64,000 nucleotides of DNA, taken from Nocardioides halotolerans DSM 19273. GTDB lineage: Bacteria > Actinomycetota > Actinomycetes > Propionibacteriales > Nocardioidaceae. The stretch is from contig NZ_KE383922.1 in assembly GCF_000422805.1 (NCBI RefSeq), forward strand, positions 285,984 to 349,983, in the 5' to 3' direction. The notes beneath the pieces are model-generated. The model did not search any database. It was given only the letters and a program-made list of their open reading frames with translations, and was not told where the DNA came from. Both the position numbers and the translations under genes were made by a program. Within the stretch, counting starts at the first letter, position 1. The number at the start of each line of letters is the position of its first letter. Positions 56,380 through 64,000 of the stretch are shown piece by piece.

Positions 56380-56706
56380 TACCCCCGCGAGTCTCGGCCC
56401 CCAATCCGCGGCGCCAGCTTCGCGGCGCCTGGCTCGCTGGCGCTCGCTGCGGCGCAGGCGCCACGGCCCGGAGGCCGATCGCGGGGCGCCGCGCTGCGCG
56501 CGGACAAACCGGGTCGCTTCGCTCCCACCGCTCCCATTGCTTTACCCCCGCGAGTCTCGGCCCCCAATCCGCGGCGCCAGCTTCGCGGCGCCTGGCTCGC
56601 TGCACCTCGCTTCGGCGCGGGCGCCGCGGCTCGGAGGCCGATCGCGGGGCGCCTCGCTGCGCTCGGGACAAACCGGGTCGCTGCGCTCCCACCGCTCCCA
56701 TTGCTT
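56380..56706. repeat. Tandem 163/164-base direct repeat between metK and priA
   Basis: Copy 1 is 56380-56542 and copy 2 is 56543-56706. Both run from TACCCCCGCGAGTCTCGG to CGCTCCCATTGCTT. Shared internal blocks include CCCCCAATCCGCGGCGCCAG, GAGGCCGATCGCGGGGCGCC and ACAAACCGGGTCGCT. GGCGCC palindromes recur inside. Mismatches cluster in the middle of each unit. Open frames crossing it on both strands look like repeat translation, not genes. The remaining 80 bases up to priA hold TTGAGG and TATCCA boxes at poor spacing. Confidence 0.85.
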
Positions 56707-56786
56707 GCCCGTTTCTCTCAGAGGCGGGCTCGAGTCTGGGGCTCCGCACCAAAGTGTTGAGGGCGGCGACTGGTATCCATGTCGCC

Positions 56787-58829
56787 GTGCCCGGACCCAG
56801 CAACGCCGAAGATCGCCGGGGGCAGCAGGAGCTGCTCCCGGGGATCGTCCGCGCCCGGGTGCGGCCCACGCGGCGCACGGCGCCCGCACCCGAGCCCGTC
56901 GCCGAGGTCGACCCCGTGGCGCGGGTGCTGGTCGACGTACCCCTCGCGCACCTCGACCGGTCCTTCGACTACGCCGTCCCGGCGTCGATGTCGGAGGAGG
57001 CGCAGCCCGGGGCTCGCGTGAAGGTGCGGTTCGCGGGCCGTGACGTCGACGGGTTCGTGCTCGAGCGGGCGGCGGGCACCGACCACGACGGGTCACTGAC
57101 CCCGCTGCGGCGGGTGGTGAGCCCCGAGCGTGTGCTGTCACCCCAGGTCGCGGCCCTGGCCGCCGACCTCGCCGAGCGCTACGCCGGCACCCGGTCCGAC
57201 GTGCTGCGGCTCGCGCTGCCGGCCCGGCACGCCACGACGGAGAAGAAGGACTCGCCCGCAGCCGTCCCGCCGTCGGCCTACGACTCCGGCGCGGCCGAGG
57301 CGGCGTGGGCCGCCCATGGGCCGGCCCCGGCGTTCCTGCGCCACCTCGCCGAGGGTGAGTCGCCACGGGCCGTCTGGAGCGCCGCCCCCGGCGCCGAGTG
57401 GCCGGTCCTCGTCGCGCACGCCGTGGCCGCGGCGCTCGCGGGCGGCCGCGGCGCGCTCGTCGTCGTGCCCGACGGCAAGGACGTCGCACGGGTCGACGCG
57501 GCGCTGACCGCCGTGCTCGGCGCCGACCGGCACGTCGTGCTCACCGCCGACGCCGGCCCGGCCCGGCGCTACCGCGACTTCCTCGCGGTGTCTCGTGGTC
57601 GCCGCAGGGTGGTGGTCGGCACCCGCGCGGCGACGTTCGCGCCGGTGGCGGGTCTCGGGCTGGTCGTGATCTGGGACGACGGCGACGACCTGCACGCCGA
57701 GCCCCGGGCGCCGTACCCGCACGCCCGCGAGACGCTGCTGCTGCGGGCCGAGCGCGAGGGCGCGGCGGTCCTGGTGGGCGGGTTCGCGATGAGCGTCGAG
57801 GCCGAGCAGCTGGTGCGGTCGGGGTGGGCGCACCAGCTGGCGGCGTCGCGCGAGGAGCTGAGGGCCAGGGTCACGGTGTCGGTGGCCGGCGCCGACGAGC
57901 ACGCGCTGGCCCGCGACCCGCTCGCCCGCGCCACCCGGGTGCCGAGCGAGGTGCACCACGCCATCCGAGACGCGCTGGCGAGCGGGCCGGTGCTGGTGCA
58001 GACGCCGCGCGCGGGCTACGCCACGGCGCTCGCGTGCGAGCGCTGCCGCACGCCTGCGCGGTGCCGGGTCTGCTCGGGCCCGCTCGGACTCAGCGGAGCG
58101 ACGGCGCCCCCGACCTGCCGCTGGTGCGGCACTTCCCACGAGGCCTGGGCGTGCGCGGAGTGCGGCCACCGCGGCCTGCGCGCCCCGGTCGTGGGGGAGA
58201 CCCGCACGGCGGAGGAGCTCGGCCGGGCCTTCGCCGGCACCGTGGTGCGTACCTCGGGCGGCGACCGCGTCCTGGCGACGGTGGACGACGAGCCCGCGAT
58301 CGTGGTCGCCACGCCCGGCGCCGAGCCGGTCGCGCCTGGAGGCTACGCCGCTGTCGTGCTGCTCGACACCTGGCTGGTGCTCGGGCTGGCCCACCTGAGG
58401 GCGGCGGAGGAGGCCCTTCGCCGCTGGGCCAACGCGGTCGGGCTGGTGCGGCCCGGCGGCCGGGCCGTCGCGGTCGGCGACCCCGCCCACCCCGCGTTGC
58501 AGGCGCTGGTCCGCTGGGACCCGGCCGGCTTCGCGGCGCGGGAGGCGGCCGAGCGCCGTACCGCCCACCTCCCGCCGGCCTCCCGCCTCGCGACCATCAC
58601 CGGCGAGCCCGGTGCGGTCGACGACGCGCTCACCCTGCTGTCGCCGCCGGTGGGGTTCGAGCTGCTCGGGCCGGTGCCGTTCGGGTCCGACGGCGAGTCG
58701 CGCGCCGTCGTTCGTGTGCCCCGCAGTCACGGCCTCGACCTCTCCCACGCGCTCGGCGAGGTGCAGCGGGTCCGCTCGGCCCGCAAGCTCGACGCCGTCC
58801 GCATCCAGGTCGACCCGCCGACCCTCTGA
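56787..58829 (+). CDS. priA: PriA-like primosomal protein without helicase motifs
   Basis: 680 residues. The N-terminal DNA-binding domain (VARVLVDVPLAHLDRSFDYAVP, PGARVKVRFAGRDVDGFV) and the eight-cysteine zinc region near residues 417-470 (CERC, CRVC, CRWC, CAEC) match PriA. Where PriA has a Walker A GVTGSGKT, this protein reads VWSAAPGAEWPV, and the DEEH box is VIWDDGDD. ATPase and helicase activity are therefore unlikely, as described for actinobacterial PriA. GTG reading VPGPSNAEDR was chosen as the first start downstream of the repeats. Confidence 0.9.
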   Translation: MPGPSNAEDRRGQQELLPGIVRARVRPTRRTAPAPEPVAEVDPVARVLVDVPLAHLDRSFDYAVPASMSEEAQPGARVKVRFAGRDVDGFVLERAAGTDHDGSLTPLRRVVSPERVLSPQVAALAADLAERYAGTRSDVLRLALPARHATTEKKDSPAAVPPSAYDSGAAEAAWAAHGPAPAFLRHLAEGESPRAVWSAAPGAEWPVLVAHAVAAALAGGRGALVVVPDGKDVARVDAALTAVLGADRHVVLTADAGPARRYRDFLAVSRGRRRVVVGTRAATFAPVAGLGLVVIWDDGDDLHAEPRAPYPHARETLLLRAEREGAAVLVGGFAMSVEAEQLVRSGWAHQLAASREELRARVTVSVAGADEHALARDPLARATRVPSEVHHAIRDALASGPVLVQTPRAGYATALACERCRTPARCRVCSGPLGLSGATAPPTCRWCGTSHEAWACAECGHRGLRAPVVGETRTAEELGRAFAGTVVRTSGGDRVLATVDDEPAIVVATPGAEPVAPGGYAAVVLLDTWLVLGLAHLRAAEEALRRWANAVGLVRPGGRAVAVGDPAHPALQALVRWDPAGFAAREAAERRTAHLPPASRLATITGEPGAVDDALTLLSPPVGFELLGPVPFGSDGESRAVVRVPRSHGLDLSHALGEVQRVRSARKLDAVRIQVDPPTL

Positions 58830-58853
58830 GACCCTGCTGCGTTGCGCCCGTGC

Positions 58854-59090
58854 GGCGGTGAGCCAGCAACCCGGCTTGGCCGGTTCGGGGTGTCGGGAGG
58901 TTGGGTGCTGACCGCTGGGCTGGGTTGCGCTGGGTTGCGCCGGGGTGGCGGTGTGTCAGCAACCTGGCGGGGCCGGTTCGGGGTGTCGGGGGGTTGAATG
59001 CTGACCGCTGGGCTGGGCGGTGCCCGGGGTGGCGGTGAGTCAGCAACCCGACGTGGCCGGTAGGGCCATCGACAGGTTGCGTGCTGACCG
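58854..59090. repeat. Three tandem hairpin-forming repeat units between priA and def
   Basis: Units begin with GGCGGTG at 58854, 58947 and 59031. Each has a GTCAGCAACC- or GCCAGCAACC-like arm, a GGCCGG core and a complementary GGTTGnnTGCTGAC arm, so each folds back on itself. The whole 413-base gap has no credible gene; the stretch after 59090 holds the def promoter. Confidence 0.75.
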
Positions 59091-59229
59091 CCGCCCCGCC
59101 CGCCCGACCGCCGCAGGGCACGCAGGGCCTAGCCGAACGGGCGCGCCCGAGACGTTCGCGGACCCGCGCCCGGCGTACGCCGCGGCTGAGACGTCCTGGA
59201 CCATCCCGAGGCGGTGAGGGCGGGCTACC

Positions 59230-59235
59230 TAGACT
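59230..59235 (+). promoter_or_regulatory. -10 box TAGACT for leaderless def
   Basis: TAGACT, then GGCTCGA (seven bases), then GTG of def. No Shine-Dalgarno. The same hexamer precedes efp. Confidence 0.55.
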
Positions 59236-59242
59236 GGCTCGA

Positions 59243-59785
59243 GTGATCCAGCCCATCCGCCTGTTCGGCGACCCGGTGCTGCGCCAGCGCGCGGTCGAGG
59301 TGGTCGACTTCGACAAGGAGCTGCGCAAGCTCGTCGAGGACCTCACCGACACGATGCTCGAGGCGCCCGGCGCGGGGCTCGCGGCGCCGCAGCTCGGCGT
59401 GGGGCTCCGGGTGTTCACCTGGAACGTCGACGACGAGGTCGGCCACCTGGTGAACCCCGTGCTCGACCTGTCGGAGGAGCAGCAGCTCGGCCCCGAGGGC
59501 TGCCTGTCGATCCCCGGCCTCACCTTCGACTGCCGGCGCGCGCTGTCGGTGGTGGCGAAGGGCTTCGACATGCACGGCGAGCCGGTCACGGTCCACGGCT
59601 CCGAGCTGCTGGCCCGCGCGATCCAGCACGAGACCGACCACCTCGACGGCGTGCTGTTCATCGACCGGCTCGACGACGAGCTCCGCAAGGAGGCCAAGAG
59701 GGCCATCCGCGAGGCGGAGTGGTTCGGGCTCGAGGCCCCGAGGGTCAAGGTCTCGCCGCACCCGACCGGCAGGCTCGGGTTCTGA
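59243..59785 (+). CDS. def: Peptide deformylase
   Basis: Removes the N-formyl group from nascent proteins, 180 residues. Motif 1 [12 protein letters not shown], motif 2 EGCLSIPG with metal-ligand Cys near residue 87, motif 3 QHETDHLDG with two metal-ligand His and catalytic Glu near 129-133. GTG reading [14 protein letters not shown] aligns with the family start and sits at leaderless spacing. It is followed by fmt, whose product adds the formyl group that this enzyme removes. Confidence 0.97.
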   Translation: MIQPIRLFGDPVLRQRAVEVVDFDKELRKLVEDLTDTMLEAPGAGLAAPQLGVGLRVFTWNVDDEVGHLVNPVLDLSEEQQLGPEGCLSIPGLTFDCRRALSVVAKGFDMHGEPVTVHGSELLARAIQHETDHLDGVLFIDRLDDELRKEAKRAIREAEWFGLEAPRVKVSPHPTGRLGF

Positions 59786-59807
59786 TGCGCCGGGCACGGC
59801 AGCATCC

Positions 59808-60755
59808 GTGAGGCTGGTCTTCGCCGGTACGCCGGAGGTCGCGCTGCCGAGCCTGCGCGCGGTCGCCGACTCCCGCCACGAGCTCGTGGGGGTCATGACG
59901 CGCCCCGACGCGCCGTCCGGGCGCGGGCGCCGGCTCACGCCGAGCCCGGTGGCAGTGGTGGCCGAGGAGCTCGGCGTGCCCGTGCTCAAGCCCGCGCACC
60001 CGCGCGACCCGGACTTCCAGTCGGCCCTGCGCGAGCTCGGGCCGGACTGCTGCCCGGTGGTCGCCTACGGCGCGCTGCTGCCCCAGAGCGCGCTCGACAT
60101 CCCGGAGCACGGCTGGGTCAACCTGCACTTCTCGTGCCTCCCCGCCTGGCGCGGCGCGGCTCCGGTCCAGCACGCCATCTGGGCCGGCGACGAGGTGACC
60201 GGCGCGACGACGTTCCGGATCGTCAAGGAGATGGACGCCGGGCCGACGTTCGGGGTGATGACCGAGCGGGTGCGCGACACCGACACCGCGGGCGACCTGC
60301 TGGCCCGGCTCGCGGAGGGCGGTGCCGGGCTGCTCGTCGCCACGCTCGACGGCATCGAGGACGGCAGCCTGGAGGCCCGGCCCCAGCCGGGCGAGGGCAC
60401 GAGCTACGCGCCCAAGATCACCGTCGACGACGCCCGCGTCGACTGGGAGGACCCGGCGCTCGGCGTCGACCGGCGGATCCGCGCCTGCACCCCCGCGCCC
60501 GGCGCCTGGACGACGAACGCCGGCACCAGGGTCAAGCTCGGCCCGGTCGCGCACACCGAGGAGCGGCTGCCGCCCGGCGAGCTCAGGGTAGGAAAGAACG
60601 ACGTGCTGGTCGGCACGGGCACGACCGCCGTACGCCTGGGCGAGGTCAAGGCGTTCGGGTCGCGCCAGATGCCCGCAGCCGACTGGGCGCGCGGGCTGCG
60701 CGAGGCGGGCAGCCGGCGCTTCGGTCCCGACGAGCCCACAGCCGGGAACGAGTAG
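59808..60755 (+). CDS. fmt: Methionyl-tRNA formyltransferase
   Basis: Formylates initiator Met-tRNA using 10-formyl-THF, 315 residues. [16 protein letters not shown] start, AYGALLPQ, the catalytic region [20 protein letters not shown], and [10 protein letters not shown]; the C-terminal tRNA-binding domain begins around residue 205. GTG start 22 bases after def. Its TAG stop is the first half of the next -10 box. Confidence 0.97.
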   Translation: MRLVFAGTPEVALPSLRAVADSRHELVGVMTRPDAPSGRGRRLTPSPVAVVAEELGVPVLKPAHPRDPDFQSALRELGPDCCPVVAYGALLPQSALDIPEHGWVNLHFSCLPAWRGAAPVQHAIWAGDEVTGATTFRIVKEMDAGPTFGVMTERVRDTDTAGDLLARLAEGGAGLLVATLDGIEDGSLEARPQPGEGTSYAPKITVDDARVDWEDPALGVDRRIRACTPAPGAWTTNAGTRVKLGPVAHTEERLPPGELRVGKNDVLVGTGTTAVRLGEVKAFGSRQMPAADWARGLREAGSRRFGPDEPTAGNE

Positions 60756-60758
60756 CGT
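60753..60758 (+). promoter_or_regulatory. -10 box TAGCGT overlapping the fmt stop codon
   Basis: TAGCGT begins with the fmt TAG. Seven bases follow, then the GTG chosen for the next gene. Same architecture as after rarA. Confidence 0.55.
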
Positions 60759-60765
60759 GGCGGCC

Positions 60766-61182
60766 GTGACGGATGCTCCCCCCAGGGGCGCGACGCCCGA
60801 CGACGTCGACGCCATCTGCCTCGGCCTGCCCGAGGTCCAGCTCGGCACGTCGTGGGGCGACAACCCGACCTACAAGGTGCGCGGCAAGGGCTTCGTCATG
60901 CACCGCCCACCGGGTCGCACGGCGATCGACCCCGAGACCGGGGAGCCGTACGACGACCTGCTCGTCATCCAGGTGCCCGGCGAGGCAGAGAAGCGCGCCC
61001 TGGTCGAGGACGACCGGCTGCCGTTCTTCACCATCGACCACTTCAAGGGCTACCACGCCGTGCTGGTCCAGCAGAGCCGCCTCGGTGAGATCGACCGCGA
61101 CGAGCTCGCCGAGATCCTCACCGACGCCTGGCTCACCAAGGCGCCGAAATCCTTGGCCAAGGCGCTCCTCGCCCATGGGTGA
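60766..61182 (+). CDS. MmcQ/YjbR-family protein
   Basis: 138 residues. The family pattern is seen: DVDAICLGLPEV near the start, SWGDNPTYKVRGKGFV, then LLVIQVP and FTIDHFKGYHAVLVQQSRL, DELAEILTDAWLTKAPKSLAK at the end. YjbR-type proteins have a double-wing DNA-binding-like fold but unknown role. The second of two in-frame GTG codons was chosen because it stands at leaderless spacing from TAGCGT; the first lies inside that box. It overlaps rsmB by eight bases. Confidence 0.88.
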   Translation: MTDAPPRGATPDDVDAICLGLPEVQLGTSWGDNPTYKVRGKGFVMHRPPGRTAIDPETGEPYDDLLVIQVPGEAEKRALVEDDRLPFFTIDHFKGYHAVLVQQSRLGEIDRDELAEILTDAWLTKAPKSLAKALLAHG

Positions 61183-62590
61183 GCCCCGGCCTCGGGCTCA
61201 GCACCGGGAGGCGCCAACCGGCGTGCCCGGCGGGCGCAAGATCGTCCTCGACCCGGCGCGCGCGGCCGCCCTCGACGTGCTCAAGGGCGTCCGGGTCGAC
61301 CGCGCCTACACCAACCTGCTGCTCCCCGCCGTGCTCCGGCACTACCAGCTCGAGGGCCGCGACGCGGCGTTCGCCACCGAGCTGGCGTCGGGCACCATCC
61401 GGCGCCGGGGCACCTACGACGCGATCCTGGCGGCGTGCATCGACCGGCCGCTGTCGAAGGTCGAGTCGAAGGTGCTCGACGCGCTGCGCATCGGCACCCA
61501 CCAGCTCATCTCGATGCGGGTGCCCGACCACGCGGCGATCAGCACCACCGTCGACCTGGTCAGGGCGCGGGTCAACACCGGCGCCGGCAACTTCGCCAAC
61601 GCCGTCCTTCGCTCGGTCAGCGAGCGCGACTTCGACGAGTGGGTCGACAAGATCACCCCCGACGAGCGCGCCTCCCCGACGCGGTACGCCGCCCTCGCGT
61701 TCAGCCACCCGGAGTGGGTGGTCGACGAGCTCCGCGAGGCGGTCGGCCAGGACGAGCTGCACGCGCTGCTCGACGCCGACAACGACAACCCGCGGGTCAC
61801 GATGGTCGCTCGGCCCGGCCGCTCCACCCGCGACGAGCTGCCGGGGGAGCCGACCGCCTTCTCGCCGTACGGCGTCGTGCTGGAGGGCGGCGACCCGCGG
61901 TCGGTGCCGGCGGTGGCCGAGGGCCGCGCGGGCGTGCAGGACGAGGGCTCGCAGCTGGTCGCCCTGGCGCTGGCCGAGGCGCCGCTCGAGGGGCCCGACG
62001 AGCTGTGGCTCGACCTGTGCGCCGGCCCCGGCGGCAAGGCGGGGCTGCTGGCGGCGCTGGCCGCGGAGCGCGGCGCGCGGCTGGTCGCGAGCGAGCGGCA
62101 GCCGGTGCGCGGGGGGCTCGTCCGCCGCACGCTCACCGAAGACGGCGACTACGTGCCGGGCGTGGCGGGAGTCGTCGCGGCCGACGGCACGCTCGCGCCG
62201 TACCGCGCCGCGGTCTTCGACCGGGTGCTGGTCGACGCGCCGTGCACCGGCCTGGGCGCCCTGCGCCGGCGGCCCGAGGCGCGCTGGCGCCGCAAGCCCG
62301 ACGACCTGTTCGCGCTCGTGATGCTGCAGCGCCAGCTGCTCCGCGCGGCGCTCGACCTCGTGCGGCCCGGCGGCGTGGTGCTCTACGCGACCTGCTCGCC
62401 GGTGATCTCGGAGACCTCGAGCGTGGTCACGTCGGTGCGCGGCGCCCGCACCGACGCCGAGCTCCTCGACCTCGGCCCCCAGCTCGCCGACGTGCCTCGC
62501 TCGGCCGGGCCCGTGCCCGGCACGGTGCAGCTGTGGCCGCACCGGCACGGCACCGACGCGATGTTCATGGCGCTGTTCCGCCGGTCCTGA
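61175..62590 (+). CDS. rsmB: 16S rRNA (cytosine-967 C5)-methyltransferase
   Basis: 471 residues. N-terminal NusB-like RNA-binding domain (ARAAALDVLKGVRVDRAYTN ... ISTTVDLVRARVNTGAGNFANAVLR). C-terminal SAM-dependent domain has LDLCAGPGGKAGLLAAL, catalytic cysteines C357 (VDAPCTGLGALRR) and C407 (YATCSPVISE). The position after fmt is conserved in bacteria. ATG lies inside the end of the upstream gene; no better start is in frame. Whether the target is exactly C967 is by family inference. Confidence 0.95.
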   Translation: MGEPRPRAQHREAPTGVPGGRKIVLDPARAAALDVLKGVRVDRAYTNLLLPAVLRHYQLEGRDAAFATELASGTIRRRGTYDAILAACIDRPLSKVESKVLDALRIGTHQLISMRVPDHAAISTTVDLVRARVNTGAGNFANAVLRSVSERDFDEWVDKITPDERASPTRYAALAFSHPEWVVDELREAVGQDELHALLDADNDNPRVTMVARPGRSTRDELPGEPTAFSPYGVVLEGGDPRSVPAVAEGRAGVQDEGSQLVALALAEAPLEGPDELWLDLCAGPGGKAGLLAALAAERGARLVASERQPVRGGLVRRTLTEDGDYVPGVAGVVAADGTLAPYRAAVFDRVLVDAPCTGLGALRRRPEARWRRKPDDLFALVMLQRQLLRAALDLVRPGGVVLYATCSPVISETSSVVTSVRGARTDAELLDLGPQLADVPRSAGPVPGTVQLWPHRHGTDAMFMALFRRS

Positions 62591-62603
62591 CACCCGCGGC
62601 GGC

Positions 62604-62609
62604 TACCGT
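62604..62609 (+). promoter_or_regulatory. -10 box TACCGT for leaderless polymerase-domain gene
   Basis: TACCGT, CGGCGC, ATG. Fifteen bases are identical to the promoter-start region at 36244 except one position. Confidence 0.5.
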
Positions 62610-62615
62610 CGGCGC

Positions 62616-63590
62616 ATGGCCTCCTCGAAGTCGCCCGCCGTCGAGATCGAGGTCGACAACCGGGTGGTGCGGGTGAGCAACCCCGAGCGGGTCTACTTCC
62701 CGGAGAGCGGCGCGACCAAGCTCGACCTGGTCGAGTACTACCTCGCGGTCGGCCCGGGCATCGTCAACGCGCTGCGCGAGCGGCCGTGCATGCTGCACCG
62801 CTTCCCCAAGGGGCTGGCGGAGAAGAAGGTCCACCAGAAGCGGCTCCCGGCCGGCGCACCCGACTGGGTCGAGACCGTGCAGCTCTACTTCCCGCGCTGG
62901 GGCCGCACCGCCGACGAGCTGTGCGTGACCGAGCTCGGCTCGGTGATCTGGGCGGTGCAGATGTCGACGGTGGAGTTCCACCCGTGGAACAGCCGCCGCG
63001 CCGACACCGAGAAGCCCGACGAGTGGCGCATCGACCTCGACCCCGGCGACGACTGCGACTACGCGACGGTCCAGCGCGTCGCCCACGTCGTCCACGAGGT
63101 GCTCGACGAGCTGGGCGCGGTCGGCTTCCCGAAGACCTCGGGCGGGAAGGGGATGCACGTCTACGTGCGGATCCACCCCGACCACGGCTTCAAGGACGTA
63201 CGCCGCGGCGCGCTCGCCTTCGCCCGCGAGGTCGAGCGCCGTGCGCCGTCCGACGTGACCACGACGTGGTGGCGCAAGGACCGCGACCCGCGCAAGCTCT
63301 TCGTCGACTACAACCAGAACGCGCGCGACCACACGATCGCGGCGGCGTACTCCGTCCGTGGACTGCCCGACGCCCGGGTCTCCACGCCCATCGAGTGGTC
63401 GGAGGTCGACGACGCCGACCCCCACGACTTCACGATGTTCACCGTCCCGGCCCGGTTCGCCGAGAAGGGCGACCTCCACGAGGCCATCGACGCGCACGCC
63501 TTCGACCTCCGCCCGCTGCTCGAGTGGGCCGAGCGCGACGAGGCCGAGGGCAAGGAGACGCCCGAGGAGCCCGACCCCGGTGGAGGTTGA
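62616..63590 (+). CDS. Stand-alone LigD-type polymerase/primase domain protein
   Basis: 324 residues, archaeo-eukaryotic primase fold of the LigD polymerase domain used in bacterial end joining. SNPERVYFPESGATKLDLVEYY at the N-terminus, catalytic acids in RIDLDPGDDCDY, SGGKGMHVYVRI, and the nucleotide-binding WWRKDRDPRKLFVDYNQN segment. There is no ligase or nuclease domain and no Ku gene in the window. Mycobacteria have similar free-standing PolD proteins. It may fill gaps during repair (inference). A palindromic terminator overlaps its stop. Confidence 0.92.
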   Translation: MASSKSPAVEIEVDNRVVRVSNPERVYFPESGATKLDLVEYYLAVGPGIVNALRERPCMLHRFPKGLAEKKVHQKRLPAGAPDWVETVQLYFPRWGRTADELCVTELGSVIWAVQMSTVEFHPWNSRRADTEKPDEWRIDLDPGDDCDYATVQRVAHVVHEVLDELGAVGFPKTSGGKGMHVYVRIHPDHGFKDVRRGALAFAREVERRAPSDVTTTWWRKDRDPRKLFVDYNQNARDHTIAAAYSVRGLPDARVSTPIEWSEVDDADPHDFTMFTVPARFAEKGDLHEAIDAHAFDLRPLLEWAERDEAEGKETPEEPDPGGG

Positions 63591-63615
63591 CCCGGCGCGA
63601 AGTTCGCGCCGGGTC
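63589..63615. terminator. Bidirectional palindromic terminator
   Basis: GACCCGGCGCGAA (63589-63601) and complement (63603-63615) with one central base. It lies between convergent genes, seven bases before the facing stop. No T-tract. Confidence 0.8.
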
Positions 63616-63621
63616 GACGGC

Positions 63622-64000
63622 TCAACCCTCGACGAGGGCCTTCAGGCCGTCGAGCATCCCCTGCCAGTTCCGGCTGAACTGGTCGGCCTGCTCCTGGCTC
63701 TCGTTGCCGTCCTGGGTGAGCTCGAGGTGGGTGCCGGACTCCGAGGGCGTCAGCGTGTAGACGAGCGTGTGGTAGCTCGCCGGCTCGTCGGGCTGGCCCA
63801 TCAGCGGGCTGTAGTGCGTCACCGAAAGGACGTGCGGCTCGTCGTAGGTGAGCACCTCGCCCTTGTCCTGGTAGGTCCGGCCGTCGTACTCGCCGTCCCA
63901 GGTGATCGGGCTGCCCACCTCCCACGAGGTCGTGACCCGCGACCCCTGCATGTACGCCGCGATCTGGTCAGGCTCGGTGAGCGCGGCCCACACCCGCTCC
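63622..64000 (-). CDS. SRPBCC/AHSA1-domain protein, 5'-truncated by window edge
   Basis: At least 125 residues; the frame is open through the window edge (ERVWAALTEPDQIAAYM), so the start is outside. It has the AHSA1 (activator of Hsp90 ATPase 1-like) helix-grip pattern: VWAALTEPDQIAAYMQG, ITWDGEYDGRTYQDKGEVLTYDEP and the C-terminal helix SRNWQGMLDGLKALVEG. The family binds hydrophobic ligands; function is undefined. In other actinobacteria such genes are often coupled to an ArsR-type regulator upstream, which would lie beyond the window. Confidence 0.85.
   Translation of the reverse strand, partial: ERVWAALTEPDQIAAYMQGSRVTTSWEVGSPITWDGEYDGRTYQDKGEVLTYDEPHVLSVTHYSPLMGQPDEPASYHTLVYTLTPSESGTHLELTQDGNESQEQADQFSRNWQGMLDGLKALVEG

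Noticed and set aside
56380..56706. Insertion sequence
   Set aside because: No transposase frame, no terminal inverted repeats framing the pair; it is a tandem duplication of an intergenic unit.
56328..56786. Long N-terminal extension of priA through the tandem repeats
   Set aside because: The translated repeats give duplicated low-complexity peptides that no PriA has; the domain begins only after GTG 56787.
58854..59090. CRISPR array
   Set aside because: Three imperfect, self-complementary units with non-uniform spacing and similar, not unique, spacers; no cas genes in the window.

Overview
The window is very GC-rich, codon third positions are mostly G or C, and nearly every gene lies on the + strand with stop/start overlaps of the ATGA or GTGA type. 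The gene order is that of an actinobacterial core genome. It runs from the hisS-aspS / rarA / alaS-ruvX-mltG / aroE-aroC-aroK-aroB-aroQ / efp-nusB block into pyrRBC, carAB-pyrD-pyrF, mihF-gmk-rpoZ-coaBC-metK, priA, def-fmt and rsmB. An actinobacterial IHF, a PriA without helicase motifs and many leaderless-type starts fit this. The repeat style and gene mix suggest Nocardioides or a close relative. That genus call is inference from content, not a database match.

Layout. 0-2.8 kb: end of hisS, then aspS. 2.9-16.0 kb: two complete oligopeptide/dipeptide ABC transporter operons in tandem, both in the order permease C - binding lipoprotein - permease B - ATPase D - ATPase F. Each has a perfect GC hairpin between the binding-protein gene and permease B. 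16.0-22.7 kb: rarA, two small membrane proteins, alaS, ruvX, mltG. 22.7-27.7 kb: shikimate pathway genes (aroE, aroC, aroK, aroB, aroQ) with a prepilin-peptidase-like gene embedded. 27.7-29.9 kb: a minus-strand helical-repeat protein, efp, nusB. 30.1-38.4 kb: an accessory stretch of redox and orphan genes (two paralogous flavin disulfide reductase-like enzymes, a DUF1206 membrane protein, a MOSC protein, a proline-rich ParA/MinD-like ATPase, a quinone-reductase-like enzyme and a DapB-fold dehydrogenase).

38.6-51.8 kb: de novo pyrimidine synthesis, split into pyrR-pyrB-pyrC and carA-carB-pyrD-pyrF by a polar amino-acid ABC transporter and a zinc alcohol dehydrogenase. Both pyr units begin with a TAGGGT -10 box and a leader carrying the same PyrR-binding hairpin capping a short stem that pairs an upstream CCTT with the Shine-Dalgarno. 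This implies coordinated translational control by UMP/UTP-loaded PyrR. 51.8-64.0 kb: a lipoprotein, mihF, gmk, rpoZ, coaBC (apparently starting at CTG), metK, priA, def, fmt, a YjbR-type protein, rsmB, a stand-alone LigD-type polymerase domain, and a partial SRPBCC gene on the minus strand. Intergenic repeats of several families lie at 17.9, 21.0, 29.9, 52.7, 56.4-56.7 and 58.9-59.1 kb.

No rRNA, tRNA, CRISPR array, transposase or phage gene was seen. The most interesting observations are the paired PyrR leaders, the duplicated transporter with its conserved internal hairpin, the promoters built partly out of upstream stop codons, the CTG start of coaBC, and the two reductase paralogs that keep the redox cysteines but lack the usual C-terminal His-Glu pair.
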